A DNA stretch of 64,000 nt from Verrucomicrobiia bacterium (GTDB lineage Bacteria; Verrucomicrobiota; Verrucomicrobiia; Limisphaerales; JADLHS01). Both the position numbers and the translations under genes were made by a program. How positions within the stretch are numbered: position 1 is the stretch's first letter; each line of letters begins with the position of its first letter. The stretch is from NCBI GenBank assembly GCA_011525685.1, contig WYBW01000022.1:367019-431018 (forward strand), in the 5' to 3' direction. The notes under the pieces were generated by a model. It was not told where the DNA came from, did no database searches, and worked only from the letters and a program-made list of their open reading frames with translations. Shown here piece by piece: positions 45,126-57,220 of the stretch.

Positions 45126-47132
45126 TCACGGCCTCTCGACGGAAGTCTTTCTCGCCGGCTCGTGGTAAGGGCGTCCGGCCTGATAGAGTCTCAGGAGTTG
45201 TTGATTGATGCCGGCGAATTGCGGGTCGCCGGCGGTTTGCGCCAGTTCGATGGCTCGTTGCGCCGTGCTCACCGCGTCGCTGAACCGCCCGGCCTCGGCA
45301 TAGGCGGCGGCCAGCGCCCCAACGGGCCGGGCCTGCTTGAAATCCGTCAGCCGACAGGCTCGTTCGGCCAACTCGACCGCTTCCACGCCGTTGCGCATGG
45401 ACGCATCCGAAGCCGTGGCCAGCAGCCATGCCAGATTGCTCAAGGCCTCGGGCATGTCCGGCCGGGAGGCCACGGCCAGCCGGCTCTGTTCGATGGCTTC
45501 CGCCGGCTTGCCCGTGGCGCGCAACAGGGCCGCCAGTTGCAGGCGGGATTCAGGCTCGGGCCTCAACCGCACCGCCTCGCGCAGTTGCCGCACGGCTTCC
45601 GGCACTTTGCCCCGCGCCGCCAGGGCCGAACCCAACTGGACATGGGCATCCGCGCTCGGACGAATCTCCAGCGCCGAGCGGAAATGCGCCTCGGCCTCGA
45701 TGAACTTGTTCTGCATGGCCAGCGCCTTGCCGAGATTGACGTGAGCCTCGGCGTTGCGCGGGTTGAACTGGAGCGAGGTCTCAAAGTGCCGCATGGCCTC
45801 CTCCATCCTGCCCTGTTCGGCGCGGATGCAACCAAGGTTGTTGTGCGCGTTCCACGCGGCCGGATTTCGAGCGACGGTGTCCTCCCAGAGTTTTTCATCC
45901 GAGGCGAACACCGATGCGCGTTGCCACGTCAAGCCGCAGAGCGCCAGCACCCACACCGGTGCCACCCACCGGAAAAACTTCACCGGCAACCATACCTTCA
46001 GCCCCGCGGCCACCAGCGCCAACAGACTGATCATCGGCAGATACTGCAAATGGTCCGAAACCCGCGAGAACATGAGAAACAGCATGTCGAAGAAGCCCAG
46101 CACCGGAAACAGTGTGACCGCGAAACAACCGAGCGCGAATGTCACATGCCGCCCCCAGGATCGCCGAAACCACCAGCAAACGCCGAACCCGGCCAACAGC
46201 AACAACAAGGGCACATAGGCCACGACCGATGACGCATCAATCTCCCAGCGCGGATAAATCATGCTCAGGTTCAGGGGCAGGAAGACCTTGCTCAGATAGA
46301 ACCCGATGGCCAGGCCAGCCCCGGCCAGTCGGCCCGCGAAATTCTCGGTCTGCACCGTTTCGTGGCCGATGACGTGATGGTTTTGAAACCAGACCGTCAT
46401 CAGGCCGAAGGCCAGCGCCAGGCCAAAGTACGGCACCGCGGCGAGCACATCCTGCCGGGTGACTCGGCCGCGTTGCCAGGCGGCGCACAACAGCAAGACC
46501 ACCGGCAACATGACCGTCGAGGTCTTGCTCAGGAGCGCCAGGAGGAACGCGCCCAGTGAGAGCCGGTAAAACCAGCGCGCCCTCGTCAGTCGCCCGTCCG
46601 CATGGGCTTTCTCAAACCTCAGATACCCGATGAAACTCGCCAGAAAAAACGGCAGCGACAAAGTGTTCTTGAGTTCCGAAATCCAAGCCACCGAAGCCAC
46701 GCAGACCGGATGCACGGCAAACAACATTCCCGCCAGCCACGCCCCGGGAATCTTCAACCGCGCCAACAATCGCCAGACCAGCAACGCGCTTGCCGCGTGC
46801 AGCAACACGTTCACGACGTGATAACCCACCGGGTTGTTGCCCCACCACTGCCATTGCACCCAAAACAGCACCGTCGGCAGTGGAAAATCCGTGTTGAACC
46901 AAACCGTGCGCAGGTTCAGTTCGCCCCGAACCAAATGGTTCTTTTCCACCAGGATCGCGTCGTCCCAGACAAAGCCTCCCCGCAACGCCGGCCAGTAAAC
47001 CGCCAAACTCAGCGCCAGGATCGCCAATGCTCCCAGCACCTGCACACGGCGCTTTGCTCCAGCGACCGACGGGGTCCCCGCCGGCGGAGCAACGCTCGAT
47101 GCCTCGGGGTTGGGCTGATGATTGGTGGACAT
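45126..47132 (-). CDS. TMTC-like membrane protein with C-terminal TPRs
   Basis: A 668-residue protein. About ten membrane helices fill residues 30-415, with the acidic motif GGFVWDDAILVEKNHLV in the first outer loop, as in GT-C-type O-mannosyltransferases of the TMTC kind. The C-terminal ~240 residues are tetratricopeptide repeats, for example AAWNAHNNLGCIRAEQGRMEEAMRHFETSLQFNPRN. Bacterial proteins of this design are common in Verrucomicrobiota and Planctomycetota; transferase activity is plausible but unproven. I chose the ATG at 47132 (MSTNHQ). Inverted copies of the hairpin element lie on either side of the gene, one directly after its stop and one about 470 bases upstream of its start. 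Confidence 0.82.
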   Translation of the reverse strand: MSTNHQPNPEASSVAPPAGTPSVAGAKRRVQVLGALAILALSLAVYWPALRGGFVWDDAILVEKNHLVRGELNLRTVWFNTDFPLPTVLFWVQWQWWGNNPVGYHVVNVLLHAASALLVWRLLARLKIPGAWLAGMLFAVHPVCVASVAWISELKNTLSLPFFLASFIGYLRFEKAHADGRLTRARWFYRLSLGAFLLALLSKTSTVMLPVVLLLCAAWQRGRVTRQDVLAAVPYFGLALAFGLMTVWFQNHHVIGHETVQTENFAGRLAGAGLAIGFYLSKVFLPLNLSMIYPRWEIDASSVVAYVPLLLLLAGFGVCWWFRRSWGRHVTFALGCFAVTLFPVLGFFDMLFLMFSRVSDHLQYLPMISLLALVAAGLKVWLPVKFFRWVAPVWVLALCGLTWQRASVFASDEKLWEDTVARNPAAWNAHNNLGCIRAEQGRMEEAMRHFETSLQFNPRNAEAHVNLGKALAMQNKFIEAEAHFRSALEIRPSADAHVQLGSALAARGKVPEAVRQLREAVRLRPEPESRLQLAALLRATGKPAEAIEQSRLAVASRPDMPEALSNLAWLLATASDASMRNGVEAVELAERACRLTDFKQARPVGALAAAYAEAGRFSDAVSTAQRAIELAQTAGDPQFAGINQQLLRLYQAGRPYHEPARKTSVERP

Positions 47133-47600
47133 GCGGCGTGTCAGTGGGAATTGCCCGCTGACGGTCGTCATCCTACGCGGCGACGGCTCGATGACAAGCC
47201 GCTGGGTCAACTTGAACCCGGTGAGTCGGACGCGTCAGCACCGCCAAGCTGCTTGCGCGGACGCATCCTTGTTGGCCCCGGGAAACCGGGCCAAGGTCGC
47301 CGCCAGTCCCGGGTAGCAAAGCCGTTGACGCGCTTTGGCGCGATCCGTTCGGCACAAAATCGCAAATTCAAAAATTGACCCCGGCATAATCGGCGACACC
47401 ATGCTGAAAATGAAATCGCCGATAACTGTTCGGGGAGAGACGAGAGCAACCACTTCTGAAACAACACACATTCATGGATAGAGCAAAGCTTTTTGCAGGT
47501 CCGCCGGTCGGACGGAGAGGCGGCTTATCAGCCGCCCGGCGGGACGGGCGGCTGATAAGCCGCCCCTCCGGAGTTCAGCCCGGCCGCTCTCGGCCCTGTG
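47133..47600. other. Non-coding stretch upstream of the TMTC-like gene
   Basis: No convincing gene on either strand. It contains a near-perfect inverted repeat, TAATCGGCGA (47387-47396) and TCGCCGATAA (47416-47425), which could be an operator, and the strong palindrome at 47519-47564. The promoter of the minus-strand TMTC-like gene should lie here. Confidence 0.5.
47519..47564. repeat. 19-bp perfect-stem palindrome
   Basis: The arm 47519-47537 (GGCGGCTTATCAGCCGCCC) is the exact reverse complement of 47546-47564, with the 8-base loop GGCGGGAC. Pairing continues imperfectly outward through GGAGA/CCTCC. Each arm is itself partly self-complementary (GGCGGCT..AGCCGCC). There is no T-run for a terminator. 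It lies 47 bases from the hairpin element at 47611 and may belong to another palindromic repeat family. Confidence 0.7.
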
Positions 47601-47832
47601 CCGGCAAACGGGCGCATCTCATTTTCTTCCAGGGGGCGTCGGGCCGATGCTGTAGCGCAGACTTCCAGTCTGCCGGGTCGCGGATTTCCAATCCGCAAAC
47701 GCTGCCAACTCCCGGCCTGCCACTCCGTGCCTTGGCCAGCCGACTGGAAGTCGGCGATACCGCAGGTTGGGAAACCCGCGCTACGCCGGGAATTCCAACC
47801 TGTGATAAACTGAGATGCGCCTCCGGCAGACC
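47601..47832. mobile_element. MITE-like hairpin-array element, copy B, inverted relative to copy A
   Basis: The element spans 47611-47822, also 212 bp, in opposite orientation to the copy at 44900. Ends are GGCGCATCTCA and TGAGATGCGCC plus one base. Flanks are CCGGCAAACG (47601-47610) and CCGGCAGACC (47823-47832), an 8/10 direct repeat consistent with an older target duplication. The hairpins GCAGACT/AGTCTGC (47657-47673), GCGGATT/AATCCGC (47680-47696) and GCCGACT/AGTCGGC (47739-47755) are kept; the fourth has one mismatch. A further terminus-like GTGAGCTGCGCC follows at 47846-47857, perhaps the remnant of another insertion. Confidence 0.8.
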
Positions 47833-47881
47833 CGGCTGTAACAAAGTGAGCTGCGCCGCACATTCAACCTGACGTTCCCTC

Positions 47882-49336
<1,455 letters not shown>

Positions 49337-49818
49337 CTCCCAGCCCTCATGCCGCCAACAACCCGTTGCAACCCAAAATAAAGCAAGGTTTTGCCAAAAA
49401 CGGAGAAGCCCGGAGACCGCGCGGCCAGTAGCTTGCAGCCGCACGATGGAGCGGGCGGGCGCGGATGAGCGCCTCCCGCGCCACGGACCGGCAACGAACC
49501 AAGCCGGGACGCCGTGGCGGGGCTTCGCCGAAAATGGTCGCGCGGGTTGCACCCTGCTCCAACGGCATCGGCAACGTGACCGCATCGCAACTGGTCGCCA
49601 GATTACGGCAAGCTCTCCCGGGCTGACCTCGCTGGACAGGATGAGATGACGCTTAGACACGAATTCACGACAACGGACGCCGCCCGACAAATGGGATGGC
49701 CGGCGACGGCGAGGTCGTATGCCCGAATCGCCTCGCGGGTCACGCCGGGAGTCTCCTCTCACTCGAAGTTCGCATCACCAGCCTGCCTCCATCGGCTCGG
49801 CGCCTCCGGCCCAGACGC
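49337..49818. other. 482-base intergenic region, no gene recognised
   Basis: Open frames here overlap each other on both strands and none shows a recognisable family or a good start. The first 250 bases are rich in short GC-rich inverted segments (for example around GGCGGGGCTTCGCCG at 49513-49527), possibly decayed repeat DNA. The promoter for the acuC-like gene is probably in the last 150 bases, but I see no clear -35/-10 pair. Confidence 0.45.
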
Positions 49819-50997
49819 ATGAACAACCGCCGCCTCGCCTTCATCTATTCTCCCGAGATTGAGCGGTTGAGTTATCCGCCGTCCTGTCCGTTCAAGACCC
49901 AACGCGCGGGTCTGACCCGCCAACGAATGTTGTCCTTTGGCCTGCTGGGCACGCCAGACCGGTGCGAACGTCCGGCGCGCAAGGTGACGAACAACGAGTT
50001 GCTCGTGTTCCATTCGCCGGCCTACCTCGAGGAACTGCAACGGGCCGCGGCGGGCGAGTTGACAGTGACCGGCCTGCGGATGGGTTTGGGCGGACCGGAC
50101 ACGCCGGTTTTTGCGGACCTGTTCGAATACGGAGCGTGGGCCTGCGGGGCGGGTTTGAACGCCGCCGATTTGTTGCTGGCGCGGGAGGCGGACGTCGTGT
50201 TCAACCTGCTGGGCGGGTTTCATCACGCAATGACGGAGCGCGCGGCGGGCTTTTGTTATCTCAACGACGTGGTGCTGGCTTGCGAGCGCCTGGCGGCGGC
50301 GGGCAAACGGGTCGCCTGCCTGGACGTGGACGCGCACCATGGCGACGGCACGCAGGCGGCGTTCTATCACCGCGACGATGTGCTGACCATCTCGATGCAT
50401 GAAAGCGGCCGCACCCTGTTTCCCTGGGGCGGGTTCGAGGATGAAATTGGCGAAGGACCGGGGCGCGGTCACAACGTGAACGTGCCCCTGCCGGCGGAAA
50501 CTTACGACGAGGCGTTTCTGCTCGCGTTCGAGCGCGCGGTGCTGCCGGTGCTGAAGGCATACGCGCCGGAGGTGCTGGTGCTGGAACTGGGTTTGGATAC
50601 ACTGGCGGGCGATCCGCTGACCCATCTTTGTCTGACCAACAACTCGGTCGTGGAAGTGATCCAGCATTTGATGGAGTTGCAGCTTCCGGTGCTGGTCGCG
50701 GGCGGCGGCGGATATCACGTGGAGCACACGGTGCGCGGCTGGACGCTGGCCTGGCGCACCTTTGCAGGCGAAGTTGACGATGACGCCCACAGCCTCGGGT
50801 TGGGTGGAGTCATGCTGGGCAGTTCCGAATGGGCGGGCGGCCTGCGCGACCCGATCCGGCACGTCACCGCGGAACAGCGCGCGGCGGTGACCGCCGAGTT
50901 GGAGGAAACTTTGCGCCGCCTCCAGGGCACACTCTTTCCGCAGTCCGGCGCGGAGTCGCCACCCGTCCATCGCGGGCGGAACGCCAATCGCGGTTGA
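49819..50997 (+). CDS. AcuC/class-II-like histone deacetylase family protein
   Basis: A 392-residue zinc-dependent deacetylase. The catalytic His pair is in GGFHHAM (135-136). Zinc ligands are Asp171 and His173 in LDVDAHHGDGT and Asp260 in LGLDTLAGDPL. The transition-state tyrosine is in GGGGYHVEHT (Tyr299). I chose the ATG at 49819; the frame opens earlier at 49696 without family similarity. The acetyl-CoA synthetase gene follows after 55 bases. In Bacillus, AcuC removes an acetyl group from the catalytic lysine of acetyl-CoA synthetase, so post-translational control of the neighbouring enzyme is a strong inference. No AcuA-type acetyltransferase is visible nearby. Confidence 0.9.
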   Translation: MNNRRLAFIYSPEIERLSYPPSCPFKTQRAGLTRQRMLSFGLLGTPDRCERPARKVTNNELLVFHSPAYLEELQRAAAGELTVTGLRMGLGGPDTPVFADLFEYGAWACGAGLNAADLLLAREADVVFNLLGGFHHAMTERAAGFCYLNDVVLACERLAAAGKRVACLDVDAHHGDGTQAAFYHRDDVLTISMHESGRTLFPWGGFEDEIGEGPGRGHNVNVPLPAETYDEAFLLAFERAVLPVLKAYAPEVLVLELGLDTLAGDPLTHLCLTNNSVVEVIQHLMELQLPVLVAGGGGYHVEHTVRGWTLAWRTFAGEVDDDAHSLGLGGVMLGSSEWAGGLRDPIRHVTAEQRAAVTAELEETLRRLQGTLFPQSGAESPPVHRGRNANRG

Positions 50998-51052
50998 CAT
51001 GGGCGCCGCTTCTGTAGATAAGCAAACTGAAAAACCAGACACCTAGAAAACT

Positions 51053-53033
<1,981 letters not shown>

Positions 53034-53035
<2 letters not shown>

Positions 53036-53057
53036 CCGCGACGCGACGGTCGCGGTC
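53034..53057 (+). terminator. Hairpin at the acs stop codon
   Basis: GACCGCGAC (53034-53042) pairs perfectly with GTCGCGGTC (53049-53057) around GCGACG. The left arm starts within the TGA stop codon. It is followed by GGAACAAAATTGATTCC, without a real T-run. It may slow transcription or protect the 3' end of the acs message; intrinsic termination is only possible. Confidence 0.4.
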
Positions 53058-53163
53058 GGAACAAAATTGATTCCCGTCGCGCCCACCACCCACGGTGCGG
53101 CGCGGCGGCAATCGCAGGCATAGCGCCGCTTCCGCGCACGGGGGCGGACGGGAAGGGAAACAC

Positions 53164-54462
53164 ATGGGCACGGGAACAGCCGGCGAGAATGGAAGCAAGG
53201 CCGTCAGCCAGGACGGCGGGACCAGGGGCGCCGTCGTCACTCACCGCGGATGGACCGTCACGTTCGCCGGCATGGGGATCAACCTTGCCTTGGGCGTGCT
53301 CTACACGTGGAGTCTGTTCAAGGGGGCCATTGAGCAGGAGTTTGGCTGGAAGGGCGGCCAGCTCAACGATCCCTACGCGCTCTGTTGTCTGGTGTTTGCT
53401 TTTGCGATGATCCTGGCCGGCCGGTGCCAGGACAGATTCGGACCGCGGCTGACGGCATCGCTCGGCGGACTGCTGGTGGGCTTGGGTCTGGTTTTGATCT
53501 CGCGCTCGAACAGTTACGCGGTCTGGCTGCTGGGCTTCGGCGTGCTGGTGGGCATGGGGATTGGGTTCGGCTATTCCTCGGCCACACCGCCGGCGCTCAA
53601 GTGGTTTCCGCCCTCGAAGACCGGGCTGATTGCCGGATTGGTGGTGGCGGGGTTCGGCTTGGCGCCGGTCTATCTGGCCCCCGTTTCCCAATACTTGCTG
53701 GCCCATTATCAACTCAAGAACTCGATGCTGATCTTCGGCATCGCCTTCGTCCTCATCGTGTGTGGGCTGGCGCAACTGTTGATCAACCCACCCGCGGGTT
53801 ATGTGGCCGCGGTCAAAAGCCCGAAACCGGGCGCGGCGGCCAAGCCCGCTGCCCCAACCGATTCGCGACCGGGTGAGATTCTGCGCACGCCGGGCTTCTG
53901 GCTGCTGTGGGTGATCTACTTCATCGGCGCGGGGGCCGGGCTGATGGTGATCAGCAGCGTGAGCGGCATGGCCAAGAAGAGCATGGGCGAACTGGCATTC
54001 GTGGCGGTGGCGGTGATGGCCGTCGGCAACGCCGGCGGGCGGGTGGTGGCGGGCATTCTCTCGGACCGCATCGGCCGGCGCTGGACGTTGATGATCGTGC
54101 TGGCTTTTCAAGCCCTGCTCATGTTTGCCGCCATCCCCGTCACGGAATCCAAGGACATGGCCGCGTTGATCATCGTGCTGGTGGCCACTTTGATCGGCTT
54201 CAACTATGGCGCCAATCTGTCGTTGTTCCCGTCGCTCACCAAGGATCTTTGGGGCTTGAAGAATTTCGGGATGAACTATGGCGTGTTGTTCACCGCGTGG
54301 GGCGTGGGCGGACTGGTGTTGAGCCGGCTGCAACAGATGCTCACCGCGAACAGCGGGGGCAGTTACCATTCCTCGTTCGTCACGGCGGGGGTGCTGTTGC
54401 TGGCCGGAGCGGCGTTGACGTTCTTCATCAGGCCGCCGAAACCGAAGGCCGCTGCGGCGTGA
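53164..54462 (+). CDS. MFS transporter, oxalate/formate antiporter (OFA) type
   Basis: A 432-residue protein with 12 predicted membrane helices. The OFA-type N-terminal motif is present (GMGINLALGVLYTWSLFKGAIEQEFGW), as are RCQDRFGPRLTASLGG and GMGIGFGYSSATPPALKWFPPSKTGLIAGLVVAGFGLAP, where small polar residues line the pathway. A central charged loop with SPKPGAAAKPAAPTDSRPG separates the halves. The ATG at 53164 has GAAGGGAA ahead of it. OFA proteins carry small carboxylates such as oxalate, formate, lactate or pyruvate. Placement after acs makes acetate or another monocarboxylate the likely substrate. Confidence 0.88.
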   Translation: MGTGTAGENGSKAVSQDGGTRGAVVTHRGWTVTFAGMGINLALGVLYTWSLFKGAIEQEFGWKGGQLNDPYALCCLVFAFAMILAGRCQDRFGPRLTASLGGLLVGLGLVLISRSNSYAVWLLGFGVLVGMGIGFGYSSATPPALKWFPPSKTGLIAGLVVAGFGLAPVYLAPVSQYLLAHYQLKNSMLIFGIAFVLIVCGLAQLLINPPAGYVAAVKSPKPGAAAKPAAPTDSRPGEILRTPGFWLLWVIYFIGAGAGLMVISSVSGMAKKSMGELAFVAVAVMAVGNAGGRVVAGILSDRIGRRWTLMIVLAFQALLMFAAIPVTESKDMAALIIVLVATLIGFNYGANLSLFPSLTKDLWGLKNFGMNYGVLFTAWGVGGLVLSRLQQMLTANSGGSYHSSFVTAGVLLLAGAALTFFIRPPKPKAAAA

Positions 54463-54497
54463 ACGCCGTGCTACCAGTGGGAAGGGGTTACGGACTT

Positions 54498-55814
54498 ATG
54501 GGAAACATCGGGTGGAGGCGGGTGTGGCGTGGGTGGACGAGGGTGCTCGTGGGGTCGAGCCTGCTGGCCATCGCCATGTCCGCCGGGGCGCAAGGATGGA
54601 AACTCGCCACGAATCTGACACTCAAGGCGGAGCTGTCGGTCAGGGAAAGTTTTGACAGCAACGTTTACCTCCAGGACGTCGAACCGTCGCCCTCAGTCAC
54701 CAACGCGGTCAAACCCTTCCAGGAATCGTTCGTCACGTCGGTCACTCCGCGACTGGCCCTTGACTGGAAACCGATGGCGGAGTTCAACCTGGCCACTTCC
54801 TACGCCCCGGAGGTGGTCCGGTATCATGCTGAACCGTCCGAGAATCACGAAACGCATCGCGTGGCGCTCAACATGTCCGGCCAGGTGGGCATTGTGTCCT
54901 GGGAGCAATTCAACACACTCAACTACATTGACGGAAACAAGGAAGGATTGACCTTCGGCATCATTGAGAATGGCGTCCCGGCCGGCGCGCCGGCAATCGG
55001 CGGCATTCCCATTCGCGACCGGCGGGAAGCGCTCATTTATCGCAATGGATTCCGGGCATTCCATCCGCATGGCAAGTGGTTCTTCCGGCCCGTGGCCTGG
55101 TCGTACGTTCACGATTTCCGGACGGAAACCCGTTCGCGCGCCCAGTATCCCTTTTACCAGAACTACGTGGATCGGAACGACTTCACCGTCGGGATTGACA
55201 CCGGCTACAAGGCGTTCAAGGACGCCTACCTGATCGTCGGTTACCGCTACGGTTTCCAGGACGAAACTCCGCTGCCCGGGGAGACTGTTCATTATTCCAA
55301 CGAGTACAACCGCTTCGTTGTCGGGATCGAAGGCAAGGTCGCCGATTGGATGAAAATCATGGGCGTGATCGGGCCGGACTATCGTGACTACGCCAAGGCC
55401 ACCCCGTCGGGCTTCGATGAACATCATACCAGCCTTTATTACGACGCCACGATCTCGCTGACGCCGACGAAGCGGGACACCATCACCCTGCTGGCGCGCA
55501 AGTTCGAGCAACCGGCCTTCGGGGCGCCCTCGGCATACGAGGACATCACCTGGGAAATCGCATGGCGTCATCAATTGGGCCAACGATTCACCGTGGGCAC
55601 GGGCTTTCGAGCTTATGGCGGCGAGTGGCTGTCGCCGGTGAGGCGGGATGATTGGATTTATACCGCGAGCGCGCTGTTGAACTATGTCCACAACCAGCAT
55701 CTGAGCGGCGAGTTGAGCTATGGCTACGATTGGTCGGAGAGCCGCGTTCCGAACACCAGCGGACGCGAATACACGCGGCATCTGGTTGCTCTGGGAATGA
55801 AGTACGCGTTCTGA
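54498..55814 (+). CDS. Outer-membrane beta-barrel protein
   Basis: A 438-residue exported protein. The signal peptide is RVLVGSSLLAIAMSAGAQG. The mature part consists of alternating short beta-strands typical of porin-like barrels (LKAELSVRESFDSNVYL, RFVVGIEGKVADWMKIMGVIGPDYRDYA, HLSGELSYGYDWSESRVPN) and ends in ALGMKYAF, with the C-terminal aromatic residue recognised by the BAM machinery. The ATG at 54498 follows GGAAGGGG. It lies 35 bases after the MFS gene, so it may provide the outer-membrane route for the same substrate. I cannot place it in a named porin family. Confidence 0.8.
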   Translation: MGNIGWRRVWRGWTRVLVGSSLLAIAMSAGAQGWKLATNLTLKAELSVRESFDSNVYLQDVEPSPSVTNAVKPFQESFVTSVTPRLALDWKPMAEFNLATSYAPEVVRYHAEPSENHETHRVALNMSGQVGIVSWEQFNTLNYIDGNKEGLTFGIIENGVPAGAPAIGGIPIRDRREALIYRNGFRAFHPHGKWFFRPVAWSYVHDFRTETRSRAQYPFYQNYVDRNDFTVGIDTGYKAFKDAYLIVGYRYGFQDETPLPGETVHYSNEYNRFVVGIEGKVADWMKIMGVIGPDYRDYAKATPSGFDEHHTSLYYDATISLTPTKRDTITLLARKFEQPAFGAPSAYEDITWEIAWRHQLGQRFTVGTGFRAYGGEWLSPVRRDDWIYTASALLNYVHNQHLSGELSYGYDWSESRVPNTSGREYTRHLVALGMKYAF

Positions 55815-55864
55815 GTTCCGCCATTTGCACCCGGCAACTGAATTCAGAAGCGGAGGGGCCGGGG

Positions 55865-56437
55865 TTATTCGTTGATGCCCCAGTGCCGCTCGGAAACCTC
55901 CCAGCGCGAGGCGTCATGGCTGATTTTGCCGCCGGATTCCGGCTGCAAGGCAGCCTTGGGAGCGGGCATTTCGACAATCGAGAACGCGGCGACCTCGGAA
56001 AGAAAATCCATTCTCGCCGCTGTGGCCACGCGTCGAAGATAGTCGCACGTGGCCGAAGCGCCGTTGCCGCGCTGGAACGCACTGTCCAGCAGGGCGATCA
56101 AAGCCGCCGGCTGGTCCCCGCGCAACGGCAACCAGGCGTCCACCCAACTGACCACCTCCTCCGGCAGCGCCGCGGCCCCATGCGCCGCCACGATGATCGC
56201 ATCGGCCTCGGTGGCTTCGGCGGCGGCCATCTCGCGCAATTTGGCGTTTCGCAGCACCTCGAACTTCCACATGCTGCACCGCAACTCGAATTCCGCCCCC
56301 AGCTTGGCCATGAGCAGATTGCATGTGTCCGTGGCGCGATGCCCGGCGGCAAAATCCTCGTAGAGCACCAGCGTTTGAAACACGGGTTTCGTTCTGGCCC
56401 GGATGGCGGAAGTCGCGTTGTGCCTTCTGCTTTGCAC
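55865..56437 (-). CDS. Hypothetical protein, USP-like fold possible
   Basis: A 190-residue soluble protein not recognised as a named family. Beta-alpha pattern segments are seen: FQTLVLYEDFAAGHRATDT, FELRCSMWKFEVLRNAKLREMAAAEATEADAIIVAAHG and AALIALLDSA. They suggest a Rossmann-like fold somewhat like universal stress proteins. The codon pattern favours this frame over the overlapping ones. It lies convergent to the beta-barrel gene and downstream of, and on the same strand as, the response-regulator gene. A TAAGGG...CCTATG motif in its upstream region resembles the palindrome upstream of the PocR-AraC gene. Confidence 0.65.
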   Translation of the reverse strand: MQSRRHNATSAIRARTKPVFQTLVLYEDFAAGHRATDTCNLLMAKLGAEFELRCSMWKFEVLRNAKLREMAAAEATEADAIIVAAHGAAALPEEVVSWVDAWLPLRGDQPAALIALLDSAFQRGNGASATCDYLRRVATAARMDFLSEVAAFSIVEMPAPKAALQPESGGKISHDASRWEVSERHWGINE

Positions 56438-56493
56438 AATTCAACCAACTGCCCCTGGACCGGATTGGCAAGTAAGGATTTGCCTGATTGTGC

Positions 56494-56511
56494 GTAAGGG
56501 AACTGCCTATG
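56494..56511. promoter_or_regulatory. Candidate regulator site (imperfect copy of the 59610 palindrome)
   Basis: GTAAGGGAACTGCCTATG resembles CATAAGGGAAACCCTTATG at 59610-59628, sharing TAAGGGAA and a CC.TATG half. It lies about 57 bases upstream of the gene at 55865-56437 and just after the response-regulator stop codon. Two occurrences inside one regulatory cluster make a shared binding site plausible, but the second half-site here is weak. Confidence 0.35.
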
Positions 56512-56539
56512 CCGCCTAGTGGTAATTACGGAGTCCGGT

Positions 56540-57220
56540 TCACTCCCGGGACTCCAGTTCCGCCGCACGCACCGCGTAACGAACCAGATCGGTGGCAGTC
56601 TTGATGCGCAGCTTCTTCTTGATGTTGGCCCGATGCACCTCCACGGTCTTGACGCTCAGATGGAGGTGCTCGGCAATCTCACGTGTGCTGCGGCCATGGC
56701 CGATGAGCTGAAACACCTCGAACTCACGGTCGGTCAACCGTCCGAGCCGGGCCGCTCCGCTTTCCCGATGCCCGCCCGAAAATACTTCCAGAATCCGCGC
56801 TGACATCTTGTCGCTGACGTAAATCTGGCCGGCCAGCACCTGGCGGATGGCTTGCATCAGGACCTTGCCGCCCTCCTGTTTCATGACGTAACCGCGGCCC
56901 CCGGCGCGCAAAACCCGCTCCGCGTAAAGTGACTCGTCGTGCATCGAAACCACGAGCACGGGCAGGTCGGGATGGATCGCGCGAACGTCCTTGATTAATT
57001 CCAAACCGTTCTTGTCCGGGAGCGAGATGTCCACCAGCGCCAGGTCGGGCTTGTCGCGGCTGATCCGCTCGAACGCCTGCCGCGCCGTGTCGGCCTCGCA
57101 ACACACCACCAGGTCCCGCTCGGCGGCAATGAGTTGTGCCAGACCCTGCCGCATCATGGGATGATCGTCCACAATGAGGATGCGCTTGGCGGGTTTCGTC
57201 GTCCGGGCTTTAGTCTTCAT
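56540..57220 (-). CDS. NarL/FixJ-type response regulator
   Basis: A 226-residue two-domain regulator. In the receiver domain the acidic pair is IVDDHP (Asp18/Asp19), the phosphoacceptor is Asp64 in LALVDISLPD, and the conserved lysine is in GYVMKQEGG. The LuxR-type DNA-binding domain near the C-terminus has LTDREFEVFQLIGHGRSTREIAEHLHLSVKTVEVHR. The start codon lies inside the end of the histidine-kinase gene (11-base overlap), so the two are a cognate pair. Likely targets are local, for example the genes next to the TAAGGG motifs, but this is inference. Confidence 0.95.
   Translation of the reverse strand: MKTKARTTKPAKRILIVDDHPMMRQGLAQLIAAERDLVVCCEADTARQAFERISRDKPDLALVDISLPDKNGLELIKDVRAIHPDLPVLVVSMHDESLYAERVLRAGGRGYVMKQEGGKVLMQAIRQVLAGQIYVSDKMSARILEVFSGGHRESGAARLGRLTDREFEVFQLIGHGRSTREIAEHLHLSVKTVEVHRANIKKKLRIKTATDLVRYAVRAAELESRE

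Noticed and set aside
49337..49818. Possible small genes on either strand
   Set aside because: The open frames overlap on both strands, lack ribosome-binding sites and have Arg/Pro-rich content typical of random GC-rich DNA.
53907..54497. Upstream part of the frame containing the beta-barrel gene
   Set aside because: It overlaps the MFS gene in another frame. The signal peptide and ribosome-binding site put the start at 54498.
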